Counted from the first letter of the stretch, positions 1 to 8,182 are shown. The stretch: DNA of 64,000 nucleotides from Corynebacterium suedekumii (GCF_030252185.1 NZ_CP126970.1:434001-498000); one strand, 5' to 3'. Program-made: numbers and translations. Notes: generated by a model not told the origin, from the sequence alone.

Positions 1-1
1 C

Positions 2-355
2 GGCATGCTCATCTGGCCGCTGTTCGGCACCACCAACCAGCTCATGGCGGCGCTGACACTGTCCATCCTCTGCGTCATCCTCACCCGCCTGCGCCGACCC
101 ACCTGGCCGGTCCTCGTGCCGCTCATCTTCGTCCTGGTCATGTCCCTGTGGGCGGCGATCGTCCAGATCGGACAGTTCTGGGAGGCGCAGAACTGGCTGC
201 TGCTCGGCCTGGACATCATCATCCTCATCTGCGCCGTCTGGGTCACGGTCGAGGCGTTCGCCGCCATGAACCGCGCCCGCAACGAGGACCCGACCATCTG
301 GTCCGACGAGGACACCGACGCCCCCGCGCCGGTCGTCCCCGCCAAGAAGCTCTAG
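2..355 (+). CDS. cstA: Carbon starvation protein CstA, C-terminal end (5' truncated by window)
   Basis: The visible 117 residues are the end of a CstA-type membrane carrier. The motif WPLFGTTNQLMAALTL is typical of the last part of CstA, followed by two hydrophobic helices (about residues 30-55 and 63-88) and a charged cytoplasmic tail rich in Asp, Pro and Ala. CstA-family proteins take up pyruvate or peptides when carbon runs low. The reading frame is open to the left edge, so the start lies outside the window. The next gene begins 7 bp after the stop, and CstA is normally followed by a small YbdD-type partner, as here. Confidence 0.85.
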   Translation, partial: GMLIWPLFGTTNQLMAALTLSILCVILTRLRRPTWPVLVPLIFVLVMSLWAAIVQIGQFWEAQNWLLLGLDIIILICAVWVTVEAFAAMNRARNEDPTIWSDEDTDAPAPVVPAKKL

Positions 356-362
356 GGCGGTC

Positions 363-626
363 ATGGGGATCCGGGACCGGCTGAAGGCCTTCAGCGACGG
401 GCTGACGGAGTACTACGCCGGCCCGTACCGGGCCACCTTCGTCAAGGCCCGCCAGCAGGAGGACGACCTGTTCATGATGCTGGTCATGTCGGAGGCCCTC
501 GGCGTCCCTAACCCGGCCAGCTACTACACCCTCGAGCTGCTGCCCATCGTCTACGAGGACTTCCACGCCTGGCACCGCCGCATGGGCATGGAGCACTCAC
601 CCCTGGAGAACATACAGTGCTGCTAG
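363..626 (+). CDS. YbdD-like small protein ending in Cys-Cys (cory-CC-star type)
   Basis: A protein of 87 residues with no membrane segment. Its C-terminus is Ile-Gln-Cys-Cys directly before the stop. YbdD/YjiX proteins, the usual partners of CstA, are about 65 residues and also end in cysteines; the corynebacterial family called cory-CC-star has this Cys-Cys-stop ending. The middle segment MMLVMSEALGVPNPASYYT is well formed and unlike the enterobacterial version. It follows cstA by 7 bp and overlaps the ArsA-type gene by 10 bp, so the three genes are probably co-transcribed and translationally coupled. The terminal cysteine pair may bind a metal or form a disulfide; that is inference. The function is unknown. 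Confidence 0.8.
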   Translation: MGIRDRLKAFSDGLTEYYAGPYRATFVKARQQEDDLFMMLVMSEALGVPNPASYYTLELLPIVYEDFHAWHRRMGMEHSPLENIQCC

Positions 627-1582
627 AGCTCATCGGCGACACCCGGATCGTCTTCTTCGGCGGCAAGGGCGGCGTGGGCAAGACGACCGTCGCCTCCGCC
701 ACTGCCACCGCCCTGGCCGCCGCCGGACGCCGCGTCCTGCTGGTCTCCACCGACCCGGCCCACAACCTGGGTCACCTGTGGGGCGTGCGCATCGGTGACC
801 GCATCACCACCGTCCGCGAGCATCTCGACGTCATCGAGCTCGACCCCGCCGAGACCACCCGGCAGCACCTCGCCGAGGTCGGCCACACCATGCGGCAGAT
901 GATGCCGGAGCACCTCCACGGTGAGGTGAGCAGGCATCTCGAACTCTCCGCCCAGTCCCCCGGCACCCACGAGGCGGCGATTCTCGAACGCATCGCCACC
1001 CTCGTCGCCGAGGAATCCGACCGCTACGACCACGTCGTCTTCGACACCGCCCCCTCCGGCCACACCTCCCGCCTCATGGCCCTGCCGGAGCTCATGGCCG
1101 CCTGGACCGACGGCCTGCTCGACCGCCGCGCGAAATCCGAGCACCTCTCCGCGGTCGTCCGCGGCCTGTCCCCCACCGGCCGCGACCACGTGGTCACCGG
1201 GGCCGTCGACCCCGTCGACCGCCGCAACCAGCAGCTACGCTCCATCCTGCTCAAACGCCGCGAACGCTTCACCCACCTGCGCGACGTCCTCACCGACCCG
1301 GCACAGTGTGTCTTCTTCATCGTCCTCACCGCCGAGCGACTCCCCGTCCTCGAGACGGCCGAGTTCCACGCCGAACTGCGCTCCTCCGGCGTCCGCGTCG
1401 GCGGCCTGGTGGTCAACCGCCGCTCCCCTGCGGACCAGGGTGGCTTCCTGGCGCAGCGCCGCACCCACGAGGAGGAGGCGCTGACCACCCTGCGTATCGA
1501 CGCCCCCGTGGTCCATCTCCCCCTCCAGCCCACCGAGGTCACGGGAGCGTCAGGCCTGGAGGCCTTCGCCCGGCTGCTCTGA
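617..1582 (+). CDS. ArsA/GET3-type anion-transporting ATPase homologue
   Basis: A 321-residue P-loop ATPase. The deviant Walker A motif GGKGGVGKTT lies at about residues 15-24, with DPAHNLG at about 46 (switch I-like) and FDTAPSGHTSRL at about 142-153 (switch II). These are the marks of the ArsA/GET3 branch of the SIMIBI class. Only one ATPase half is present, as in actinobacterial homologues, and I see no metal-binding Cys triad of true ArsA. The start is GTG at 617, inside the end of the preceding small gene, which suggests translational coupling. No arsenite genes are nearby, so a role with CstA and the Cys-Cys protein is more likely than arsenic export. The 3' end overlaps the convergent disrupted gene by 33 bp. 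Confidence 0.85.
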   Translation: MLLELIGDTRIVFFGGKGGVGKTTVASATATALAAAGRRVLLVSTDPAHNLGHLWGVRIGDRITTVREHLDVIELDPAETTRQHLAEVGHTMRQMMPEHLHGEVSRHLELSAQSPGTHEAAILERIATLVAEESDRYDHVVFDTAPSGHTSRLMALPELMAAWTDGLLDRRAKSEHLSAVVRGLSPTGRDHVVTGAVDPVDRRNQQLRSILLKRRERFTHLRDVLTDPAQCVFFIVLTAERLPVLETAEFHAELRSSGVRVGGLVVNRRSPADQGGFLAQRRTHEEEALTTLRIDAPVVHLPLQPTEVTGASGLEAFARLL

Positions 1583-1839
1583 GTCAACGGGAGAAGACTC
1601 AGGAGTCGAGCGGACAATCGCCCAATCGGGTCCATGCTTCTCACGTATGACGGCGAGCCCGTTCGTCCACAGCAGCCGTAACATGGCACTCAGTTCTCTG
1701 TGCGACTGCGATTCTTGAATGAGCTCGGTTGTTCGAGCATCAACACCCCGTGCCTTCTCAGACTCCACAACCACGATCCCCACTGCGTCGCGGCCATAAT
1801 CTAAACGCACGGCCACCAGGCTTCGAGAGTGCATTTTCA
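1550..1839 (-). pseudogene. C-terminal fragment of a membrane protein split by the composite transposon
   Basis: This is the 3' part of the gene whose 5' part lies at 11221-11898. The two pieces join in frame at the 8-bp duplication: the upstream piece ends SRLKM and this piece reads LKMHSRSLVAVRLDYG. Counting the duplication once, the intact gene would encode about 319 residues. The fragment encodes about 96 residues, with an alpha/beta pattern (VAVRLDYGRDAVGIVVVESE) that resembles the end of a GAF-like sensor fold; that assignment is inference. Its stop overlaps the convergent ArsA-type gene. No start codon of its own is expected, so the fragment is probably silent. Confidence 0.8.
1832..1839. 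repeat. Left 8-bp target-site duplication (cattttca)
   Basis: The octamer cattttca immediately precedes the terminal inverted repeat at 1840. The same octamer follows the opposite terminal repeat at 11221-11228. An 8-bp duplication is the normal footprint of IS6-family insertion. It shows that everything between 1840 and 11220 behaved as one inserted unit. Confidence 0.9.
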
Positions 1840-2394
1840 GGTGCTGTTGCAAAGTTGGGCGGAGAGCAGCGAAGACTCAGTTTCTCATTCCATGATGGCC
1901 GCTGCGTGTGGGCGTTCTCAGGCCGTCTCGAAGACCCGGTTGACGATCACCGCGTCCGGGTTCGGTTGCCCGTAGGCAAACATCGTGCCTTGCCCTTTCC
2001 GCAATGAGTGCATCGCCTCCATCCCTTTCAACGTCCGATATGCAGATGTCCGGTTCTTAAACGCGCCTTTCGGCCCGAGGATCCGCTTCAGCCGACCATG
2101 GTCGCCTTCCAGGATGTTGTTGAGGTATTTCACCTGCCGGTGTTCCACTGTTGGCGGGCAGATTCCCTCTGACTTCAACTCGGCGATTGCCCTGGCTAGG
2201 GAGGGTGCTTTATCGGTGTTGATCACTCTGGGATACCCGGCTGACGCATTGGATCTGAGGGCCTTGGCCAGGAAACGCTTCGCTGCGGCCACGTTCCGCT
2301 TCGGAGAGAGGTAAAAGTCCAGGGTCTGGCCACCGGCGGTGATCGCCCGATAGAGGTAGCACCACCTGCCGCCGACCCGGATATAGGTCTCATC
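1840..2394 (-). mobile_element. IS6-family copy 1, right end only
   Basis: This segment is nearly identical, in reverse orientation, to 10666-11220; I see one base difference, in the non-coding end near 1892. It contains the outer inverted repeat from 1840 and the last 158 codons of an IS6-type DDE transposase. The copy is cut at 2394, where another IS6-type terminal repeat starts, so the 5' third of the element is missing. Confidence 0.85.
1918..2394 (-). pseudogene. IS6-family transposase, C-terminal fragment
   Basis: The fragment begins in frame at DETYIRVGGRWCYLYR, so the first catalytic Asp of the DDE triad is kept, and runs to the natural end VNRVFETA. VINTDKAPSLARAI carries the second Asp and YLNNILEGDHGRLKR the Glu region. 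About 78 N-terminal residues, including the helix-turn-helix, are lost at the 2394 junction, so the product would not transpose alone. The matching intact C-terminus is at 10549-11142. Confidence 0.88.
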
Positions 2395-2417
2395 GGCGCT
2401 GTTGCAAAGTTGAGTGG
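2395..2417. repeat. Terminal inverted repeat of a further IS6-type element (remnant)
   Basis: GGCGCTGTTGCAAAGTTGAG starts exactly where the left IS6 copy is broken. It resembles but does not equal the outer repeat GGTGCTGTTGCAAAGTTGGG, so it comes from a related, different element facing right. No transposase follows: after about 75 bp of unassigned sequence the DUF2812 gene ends at 2493. An IS6-mediated adjacent deletion probably removed the body; that is inference. Confidence 0.65.
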
Positions 2418-2492
2418 AGAACCGAGTGGGTTCAGCCGAACCCTTGACAAAAACAAAGGGACACTCCCATCACGGGGCGATGGGCAAGGGGC

Positions 2493-3002
2493 TCACATCC
2501 TCCAGAGCTTCCAGCTGTAGCCTACGAACGGGAAGAAGGTATAGATGAACGGGACCATCGGGACCCAGATCATGAGCACTTCAACCCAATCCGGAAGCTG
2601 GACCAGGGTGACTATCCAGGCCATGGCGGCGAGGACCACCAGAAAAACCAGGGCCAACTTCAGGGACCACCGCTGCTGGCGCGTGAGTTCAGCGCGTTTT
2701 GATTCCGGATTGGTGTGTAGCGAGATCGTCCCCGGGTCGGCCTTGAAGATGTGGAGACCGGCGACGTGGTAGACCTGCTCCCACCCGGACTGCCGGATCA
2801 TCTCCGCGTAGTCGTCATCAAGGTCAGCCTCGTAGAGCAGCTCAAAGACCTTGTCCTCCGGTTCGGCATCCTCGAACCTCCACTGCCCGATGGCAGTGGA
2901 CCCGGAGAGGCGCTTGCCCTTCCTCGCCATCTCCGCGAACAGTGCCAGATCTTTCTCCGGGGTGAAGGCAAGCCCGCTACCCATCTTTCGTGTGGTGATC
3001 AT
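2493..3002 (-). CDS. DUF2812-domain membrane protein
   Basis: A 169-residue protein. Residues about 15-115 form a soluble domain with the DUF2812 signature YHVAGLHIFKADPGT. Two hydrophobic helices follow, LALVFLVVLAAMAWIVTLVQ and a second around residues 140-160. DUF2812 genes very often sit directly behind a PadR regulator, as here; the family is thought to act as a regulator-linked membrane partner, but its biochemistry is unknown. The ATG overlaps the padR stop by 4 bp (ATGA), so the pair is translationally coupled. The pair is cargo between two IS6 copies and is probably of foreign origin; its AT-rich control region also differs from the surrounding chromosome. Confidence 0.82.
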   Translation of the reverse strand: MITTRKMGSGLAFTPEKDLALFAEMARKGKRLSGSTAIGQWRFEDAEPEDKVFELLYEADLDDDYAEMIRQSGWEQVYHVAGLHIFKADPGTISLHTNPESKRAELTRQQRWSLKLALVFLVVLAAMAWIVTLVQLPDWVEVLMIWVPMVPFIYTFFPFVGYSWKLWRM

Positions 3003-3322
3003 TGTTCCTCCATGATGTGCTTCGCAACGTCAAGAAGCCGCTGCCTGTGGTCGATATTCCGGATGAGTATGTCGTGTCCCACCGAGGTCAATCGGTAGGT
3101 CCGCTTTGACTCGCCGCTGTCGATCTCCTCAATGAAACCGTTCTCGAGGAGCTTTTTCAGGGTCGTATACAACGACGCCGGGCCGATCTCGATCTCGCCG
3201 TTGCTTACCTCACTGAGGTACTGCATCGCGGCGTAACCATGCCTGGGGGTTACCAGCGCCATAAGTACCTGCACCGCCGTGTCGGTAAGCTCTCCCGATC
3301 TAAATCCTGATGCCCGAGCCAT
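2999..3322 (-). CDS. PadR-family transcriptional regulator
   Basis: A 107-residue PadR protein: winged helix with VLMALVTPRHGYAAMQYLSE, then IGPASLYTTLKKLLENGFIE (recognition helix) and the wing SGESKRTYRLTSVG. I chose ATG at 3322 because AGGAGG sits 6 bp upstream (3329-3334); an earlier in-frame start at 3355 would lie inside the likely operator. PadR proteins usually repress their own operon and respond to small hydrophobic compounds. The regulated partner is almost certainly the overlapping DUF2812 gene. Confidence 0.88.
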   Translation of the reverse strand: MARASGFRSGELTDTAVQVLMALVTPRHGYAAMQYLSEVSNGEIEIGPASLYTTLKKLLENGFIEEIDSGESKRTYRLTSVGHDILIRNIDHRQRLLDVAKHIMEEQ

Positions 3323-3346
3323 GGAAACCTCCTGTATCCGAACAGA

Positions 3347-3367
3347 ATATATCATGCTCCGATATAT
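3347..3367 (-). promoter_or_regulatory. Probable PadR operator/promoter region
   Basis: A perfect 7-bp inverted repeat, ATATATC - 7 bp - GATATAT, lies 25-45 bp upstream of the padR start in a short AT-rich stretch. A further gatat lies at 3376-3380. Position and symmetry fit an autoregulatory PadR site overlapping the promoter. Binding is inferred, not shown. Confidence 0.55.
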
Positions 3368-3382
3368 CCATTATTGATATGT

Positions 3383-3568
3383 TAGCGCGCTGCGGCATGG
3401 TCGGCAAGGTGTGGCCCTAGAGCGGGCCGACACAAGGGCAACGCTGCGCGCGACACATTCACCGTGGAGGACCTTCGCGTGGGAGGTGTACCCCGCTGTC
3501 CAGTCACGGAAAGCCACAGATCATGAGCCTTTTTCGCAAATTTGACCCCCGGCCTGGGCGTTTCAGAG
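3383..3568. other. Cargo remnant without a recognisable gene
   Basis: About 186 bp lie between the padR control region and the left end of IS6 copy 2. No reading frame here has a convincing start, length or family likeness. It is probably passenger DNA brought in with the padR pair. Confidence 0.4.
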
Positions 3569-3590
3569 GGTGCTGTTGCAAAGTTGGGGC
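3569..3590 (+). repeat. Left terminal inverted repeat of IS6 copy 2
   Basis: GGTGCTGTTGCAAAGTTGGG is the inverted match of the end at 11201-11220. The transposase ATG follows at 3623. Together with 11220 it defines an element that would be about 843 bp without the nested DNA, a normal IS6 size. Confidence 0.85.
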
Positions 3591-3622
3591 AGTAGGAAGA
3601 GCGACGTGAAATAATCACAGCC

Positions 3623-3747
3623 ATGGGTATCTTCTCCGGTCGTCATTTCCCCCGTGACATCATTCTGTGGGCAGTGCGGTGGTACTGCCGCTACGGGGTG
3701 AGCTACCGCGATCTGGAGGAAATGATGACCGAGCGGGGCGTGCCGGT
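3623..3747 (+). pseudogene. IS6-family transposase, N-terminal fragment (continues at 10549)
   Basis: The frame reads MGIFSGRHFPRDIILWAVRW and on through SYRDLEEMMTERGVP, the N-terminal helix-turn-helix region of IS6 transposases. It is cut after codon 41, where the IS21-type element starts at 3748. The remaining 195 or so residues resume at 10549 with VPVDHTTIYRWVQKY. Removing 3748-10548 and one 8-bp duplication restores a 236-residue transposase. The sequence resembles corynebacterial IS1628-type elements, though I cannot confirm the name. Confidence 0.9.
3740..3747. repeat. 8-bp duplication flanking the IS21-type element (gtgccggt), left copy
   Basis: gtgccggt ends the interrupted IS6 transposase fragment and recurs at 10549-10556, where the same transposase resumes in frame. 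It is the target duplication made when the IS21-type element entered the IS6 copy. Confidence 0.85.
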
Positions 3748-3775
3748 GGTCAAGTCCACGCGAGTGGTGTGTCTG

Positions 3776-5130
3776 CCCTTTCGATAAAACAGGCAGCATG
3801 ACGATCTCAGGGACCGGCACGAGCCCGGTGTTGCGACTGGCTCATGCGACCTCCTGAGTGGCTTCGCCGGCGTCGATGACGTTGGCGTTCATCATGGTCT
3901 TCGTCTGGTCCAGGGCCGTCAGCGACATGTAGCGCTTCTGCTGGATCCAGTCATCGTGCTGCTCAGCCAGCACCGCCCCGACCAGGCGCACGACGGCATC
4001 TCGGTTCGGGAAGATCCCCACGACGTCGGTGCGCCGGCGGATCTCCCGGTTCAACCGCTCGGTGGGGTTGTTCGACCAGACCTTCGTCCACACTGCTTTC
4101 GGGGCGTGGGTGAACGCGAGTAGCTCATCCAGGGCTTCTTCCAGGTAGTCGGCCACGTGCGGGAACTTCTGCTCACAGAAAGTCACTACTTCCCGGGCCT
4201 GGTTCCACACCGATGCGGCGTCCGGTTGCTGGAAGATCGTCTGGAACATCGCCGACAAGGTCGGCCATTGGCTTTTGGGCACCAGTCCGGAGAGGTTCTT
4301 CGCGAAATGCGTGCGACACCGTTGCCAGGACGCGTTCGGCAGCACCTCGCCGATGGCGTGCTGGATGCCCAAGTGTGCGTCGCTGGTGACCAGGTAGACG
4401 TCGTTTAGGCCCCGGGCCTTGAGGTCGCGAAAGAAACCCGTCCAGGAGGCCACGGACTCGGCTGTGGCGACCTGCATGCCGAGTAGTTCGCGGTAGCCTT
4501 CCGCGTTCACGCCGGTGGCCAGCAGCACGGAGGTTTTCACGACCCGTCCGCCTTCACGCACCTTCATGGTCAACGCGTCGCAGGAAACATAGAGGTAGGG
4601 GCCGGTATCCAGGGGTCGGGTGCGGAAATCTTCGACCATGCCGTCGAGGTCTTTGGCCATGTCTGAGACCTGCGATTTTGAGAGGTTGTTGATCCCCAGG
4701 GTGGCGACGAGGTCGTTCATCCGGCGCGTCGACACGCCCTTCAGGTAGCAGGTGGCGATCACGGTGGTCAGGGCACGTTCGGCCCGGGTGCGCCGTTCCA
4801 GCAGCCAGTCCGGGAAGAACGAGCCGGTTCTGAGTTTGGGCACGGCGACGTCGACGGTGCCGACCCGGGTGTCGAGGTCGCGGTGGCGGTAGCCGTTTCG
4901 GACGTTGGTGCGCGCATCACTGACGGTGGCGTAGTCGGCGCCGCAGACTTGGTCGGCCTGGGTCGAGAGGATCTGGTTGATGAACCCTTGGAGCATCTCG
5001 CGCATCAGGTCCGGGGAGGCTTGGGCCAGTAGTTCGTCGAGGTAGGTGGTCGGGTCGATAGAATGGGGGCCAGCGGCCATCGTGGTTTCCCTTTCGAGGA
5101 AGTGTGGTTACGGATTCGAAAGGTACTGCG
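3776..5130 (-). mobile_element. IS256-type element 1 (ends approximate)
   Basis: A Mutator-type element inserted close to the left tip of the IS21-type element. The transposase at 3842-5080 is complete. Sequence near both sides shares the word CCTTTCGA in inverted orientation (around 3777 and 5118), which may be part of the terminal repeat. I could not find a clean 8-9 bp duplication, so the ends given are estimates good to about 20 bp. Confidence 0.6.
3842..5080 (-). CDS. IS256/Mutator-family transposase (intact)
   Basis: A 412-residue transposase of normal family length. The N-terminal part reads SPDLMREMLQGFINQIL and GTVDVAVPKLRTGSFFPDWL, typical of Mutator transposases. The DDE residues are visible in YVSCDALTMKVREGG (first Asp), LVTSDAHLGIQHAI (second Asp) and SNNPTERLNREIRRRTD (Glu). 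No internal stop or shift is seen, so this is one of the few elements in the block that could still be active. It runs opposite to istA. Confidence 0.92.
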   Translation of the reverse strand: MAAGPHSIDPTTYLDELLAQASPDLMREMLQGFINQILSTQADQVCGADYATVSDARTNVRNGYRHRDLDTRVGTVDVAVPKLRTGSFFPDWLLERRTRAERALTTVIATCYLKGVSTRRMNDLVATLGINNLSKSQVSDMAKDLDGMVEDFRTRPLDTGPYLYVSCDALTMKVREGGRVVKTSVLLATGVNAEGYRELLGMQVATAESVASWTGFFRDLKARGLNDVYLVTSDAHLGIQHAIGEVLPNASWQRCRTHFAKNLSGLVPKSQWPTLSAMFQTIFQQPDAASVWNQAREVVTFCEQKFPHVADYLEEALDELLAFTHAPKAVWTKVWSNNPTERLNREIRRRTDVVGIFPNRDAVVRLVGAVLAEQHDDWIQQKRYMSLTALDQTKTMMNANVIDAGEATQEVA

Positions 5131-5135
5131 GTGGT

Positions 5136-5285
5136 CGCCTCGTGCATTCATGAGGTCGTTGAATATTCGCTTCACTGGGGTCCACCGGTCGCGTGTCCGG
5201 GGGCCGGCAGGCTGAGGACGGGTTCGTAGGCCTCGGGGCCACTCGTGGTGCGCTCGGGGGCCACCACGCTTACGCTCCTCCCGCC
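5136..5285 (+). other. Left-end repeat region of the IS21-type element
   Basis: This 150-bp stretch holds several variants of a short repeat: ggggtccaccgg, cgggggccggcagg, cggggccactcgtgg and cgggggccaccacgc. The opposite end (10400-10490) holds the inverted equivalents ggtggccccca, caccggcccccg and cgctggccccca. The word TATTCGC (5162-5168) also recurs inverted near 10495. Multiple inner repeats at both tips are typical of IS21-family ends and probably bind IstA. No gene is present. Confidence 0.65.
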
Positions 5286-5292
5286 GTGTGTA
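5285..5292. repeat. 8-bp duplication flanking IS256-type element 2 (cgtgtgta)
   Basis: cgtgtgta precedes the element at 5285-5292 and recurs directly after it at 6733-6740. Eight or nine bp is the usual duplication for this family. Confidence 0.85.
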
Positions 5293-6732
5293 GAGCGTGT
5301 CAAGTTGTTTGTGTGTGGGGCGTGATTATTAGAGGTAGGGCTCGAAGCGGTCCGGGTAGGCCACAGACATCTGGTTGATGGCCTGCTTCCAGTTCGTCAC
5401 CCGCCTGCCCTCGATCAGCCGGCCACTGGTAGCCGCGACCCGTTTGCCCTGCTTAGCGCGCTTGGCGGCCCGTTTGTCCTCGATGTTGCAGATCATCAAC
5501 CACAAGGTTTTGATCGCGGACTCATCGTTGGTAAACTGCACCCGATTCCGGGTGGCTTTGCGCAGCTCGTTGTTCATCGACTCAATCGAGTTCGTGGTGT
5601 AGATCACCTTCCGGGCCATGGGAGGAAACTCCAGGAACGGGATGAACCGGTCCCACGCATCGCGCCACACCTTGACTGACTGCGGGTACTTTTCCCCCAG
5701 CTCGGAGGCCTCGAACTCCGCCAACGCCGCCAGAGCGGTCTGCTCGGTGGGGGCGGTGTAGATCTTCTTCAGCTGGGCGGACACCGCTTTGCGATCTCCG
5801 TAGGCCACCCACCGGTTCGCTGCCCTGATCAGATGGACGACACAGGTCTGGACCATCGAATCCGGCCAGGTGGCTTCCACAGCCTCCGGCAGGCCCTTGA
5901 GCCCGTCGCAGCACACGATAAACACATCGTGTACGCCGCGGGTAGCGAGGTTGGCGCACACCTGGGCCCAGAACGAGGCTCCTTCCTCTTTCGCCAGCCA
6001 GATACCGAGGATGTGTTTGATCGAAGTCCATGTCCACCCCGATAGCCAGGTACGCGGATTTGTTGACCACCCGGCCCCCGTCACGGACTTTGATGCGTAA
6101 CGCATCGAGGAAGATCACGGGGTAGAACTCCTCGAGTTGGCGGTTCTGCCAGATCAGCACCTCCTCGAGGACCGCATCGGTGATCGCGGAGATTGTTTCA
6201 TGGGAGATGTCCACGCCCATGGCGGTGACCATGTGGTGCTGGATGTCTCGGACGGTCATGCCACCGGCATAGAGACTGATGATCATGTCGTCGACGTCGG
6301 TCAGCCGGCGGGATCCTTTGGGCACCATTGTCGGCAGGAAGGATCCGTCACGGTCCCTGGGAACAGCGACATCGACCGGTCCGTAGTTCGAATCGACCCG
6401 CTTGGGGTAGGAACCGTTACGGGAATTGTTCTGACCAGCGGCTTCCTTGCTGTCCCGGTCACCGTGCTGGTAGCCGAGGTGGGCATCCATCTCGGCGTTG
6501 AGGCCGCGGTTGATCGAGGCCTGGAGCAGGCCCCGGACGAGATCGTTGGCATCCGTTGTGGAGGTGCCGAGCTCGTCGATCAGTTTCGCCATCTCAGGAT
6601 TGGCCAGCAGCTTTTCCTCGATCGCTTTGATCTTTGCGGAGTCTTCTGGGTTTCGTCGTGCCACGGTAGTCATTCTGGTTCATCTCCTTGGTGTGAGGGG
6701 AATCCCTCACACACAAACCATCTGACACCCTC
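5293..6732 (-). mobile_element. IS256-type element 2, 1440 bp
   Basis: The left end GAGCGTGTCAAGTTGTTTGT and the right end, read inwards as GAGGGTGTCAGATGGTTTGT, form the terminal inverted repeat. The exact ends are fixed by the cgtgtgta duplication. It differs clearly from element 1 in both ends and protein, so the two are separate insertions. It entered the leader of istA and split a stem-loop there: ctcctcccgccgtgtg before the element pairs with cacacggcggaaggag after it. Confidence 0.85.
5329..6673 (-). pseudogene. IS256/Mutator-family transposase with one frameshift
   Basis: Read across both frames the product is a normal transposase of about 447 residues. The N-terminal frame runs from MTTVARRNPEDSAKIK to LAIGVDMD; the C-terminal frame resumes at IKHILGIWLAKEEGA. 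The shift is at about 6021-6025, where gac-ttcg-atc-aaa contains one extra base. The DDE residues are in FLDALRIKVRDGG, VCCDGLKGLPEA and TTNSIESMNNELR. The start is ATG at 6673 with upstream GGAGATG. The element is dead unless the extra base is a sequencing error. Confidence 0.85.
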
Positions 6733-6768
6733 CGTGTGTATAGGGCACACGGCGGAAGGAGCAAGCCA

Positions 6769-8145
6769 ATGGTACGAAAGATCAGAGCGAAGCTGATACT
6801 CCAGCTACGCTCCGAGGGCCTGTCAGGACGCACGATCGCCGCGTCACAGGGTATGTCCCGAAAAAGCATCACCGCTGTGCTGGAAGCAGCCGACACCGCG
6901 GGTGTGAGCTGGGATGATGTCGCCGAGCGTCCCGAGGACGAGGTCTATGACCTGCTGTTCCCGGGCCGGGGACAGCACCACAGCATCTTCGCCCAGCCGG
7001 ACTGGGAGAACGTCCACCGGGAACTCGCCCGGGTCGGCGTGACCCTGAAGCTGCTGCACGGCGAGTACACCGATGAATGCGTCGCCACCGGAGCCCCGGC
7101 GATGGGCTACGACCGGTTCTGCCGGACCTACCAGCGCCACGTCCTGGTCACGGGAGCAGCGTCGCGGGTGGGACACAAGGCCGCCCAGAGCGTCGAAGTC
7201 GACTGGTCCGGGCCGACGATGACACTTCTCGACCCTGTCAGCGGCGCCCCGAGGCCGGTGTACCTGTTCGTCGGGTGCCTGCCCTTCAGCCGCTACTCGT
7301 TCGTCTACCCCAGCCTGGACATGACGCAGGAGTCCTGGCTGCGGGCCCATGTCGCAATGTTCACCGCCTTCGGCGGATCGGTACCGCGGATCGTGCCCGA
7401 CAACCTCAAAACCGGAGTGATCACACATCCCCGCGACGGTGAGATCGTCCTCAACGACGCCTACCGTGAGATGGCCGCACACTACTCGGCCGCCGTACTA
7501 CCGGGCAGGGTGCGCAAAGCGAAGGACAAACCGAGCGTGGAAAATACTGTCTGGCATGTCGCGATGCGGGTCATCGCGCAGCTACGTGACCAGCAGTTCA
7601 CGTCGCTTCCGGAGCTGACGGCCGCGGTCACCGACCAGGTCGCGGCCTACAACGCCGAGCCTTTCCAGAAGCGGGACGGCTCCCGGGCCAGTGTCTTCAC
7701 CACCGAGGAACACCCCCTGCTGACCGGGCTTCCGCAGGTCGCCTATGAGATCAGCCGGTGGGTCTACGGCCGGAGGGTCGGGCGCAACGGGCACGTGGTG
7801 TGGGAGAAGAATTTCTACTCGGTGCCAGTCACCCATATCGGTACGGGTGTGGATCTGCGGATCACCGACCGGGTGCTGCAGGTCTACTCCGGCCAGCAAA
7901 GGGTGAGCAGCCATGTGCTGCTTCCCGAGGGATCAGCCAATCAGTACCGCACCAACGACGCTGATCTACCCGCCGGGGAGCGCTACCAGCCGTGGGACGC
8001 CCCGCGCGTGCGGGAGTGGGCAGGCCGGGTGGGTCCGTCCGCGACGGTGGTGGTCAACCGGATCTTCGAATCGGTGGCCGTCGACGAGCAGGGCCTGAAT
8101 GCCGCCCTGGCGGTGTTGCGGTTGACGCGGCGGTATTCCGCCGAG
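6769..8145 (+). pseudogene. istA: IS21-family transposase IstA, N-terminal 459 codons (interrupted by IS3-type element)
   Basis: MVRKIRAKLILQLRSEGLSG and GMSRKSITAVLEAA form the N-terminal HTH; the DDE core is visible in VEVDWSGPTMTLLDP (first Asp), RIVPDNLKTGVITHPRD (second Asp) and KDKPSVENTVWHVAMRV (Glu). I chose ATG 6769 because GGAAGGA lies 8 bp upstream. The gene is cut at 8145 in RRYSAE and continues at 9459 with ERVEDACRLALAG. Joined at the 3-bp duplication it gives about 521 residues, normal for IstA. The frame running into the IS3-type end stops at 8205. Confidence 0.88.
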
Positions 8146-8182
8146 GGGCCCGACCCCCGGAAAGTAGACACGGGGGATGTGA

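Noticed and set aside
617..1582. Arsenical pump ATPase ArsA
   Set aside because: There is only one ATPase half, no obvious metal-site cysteines and no ars genes nearby, so I use the wider family name.
3383..3624. 80-codon minus-strand frame upstream of padR
   Set aside because: It crosses the IS6 terminal repeat and has no ribosome site or family likeness.
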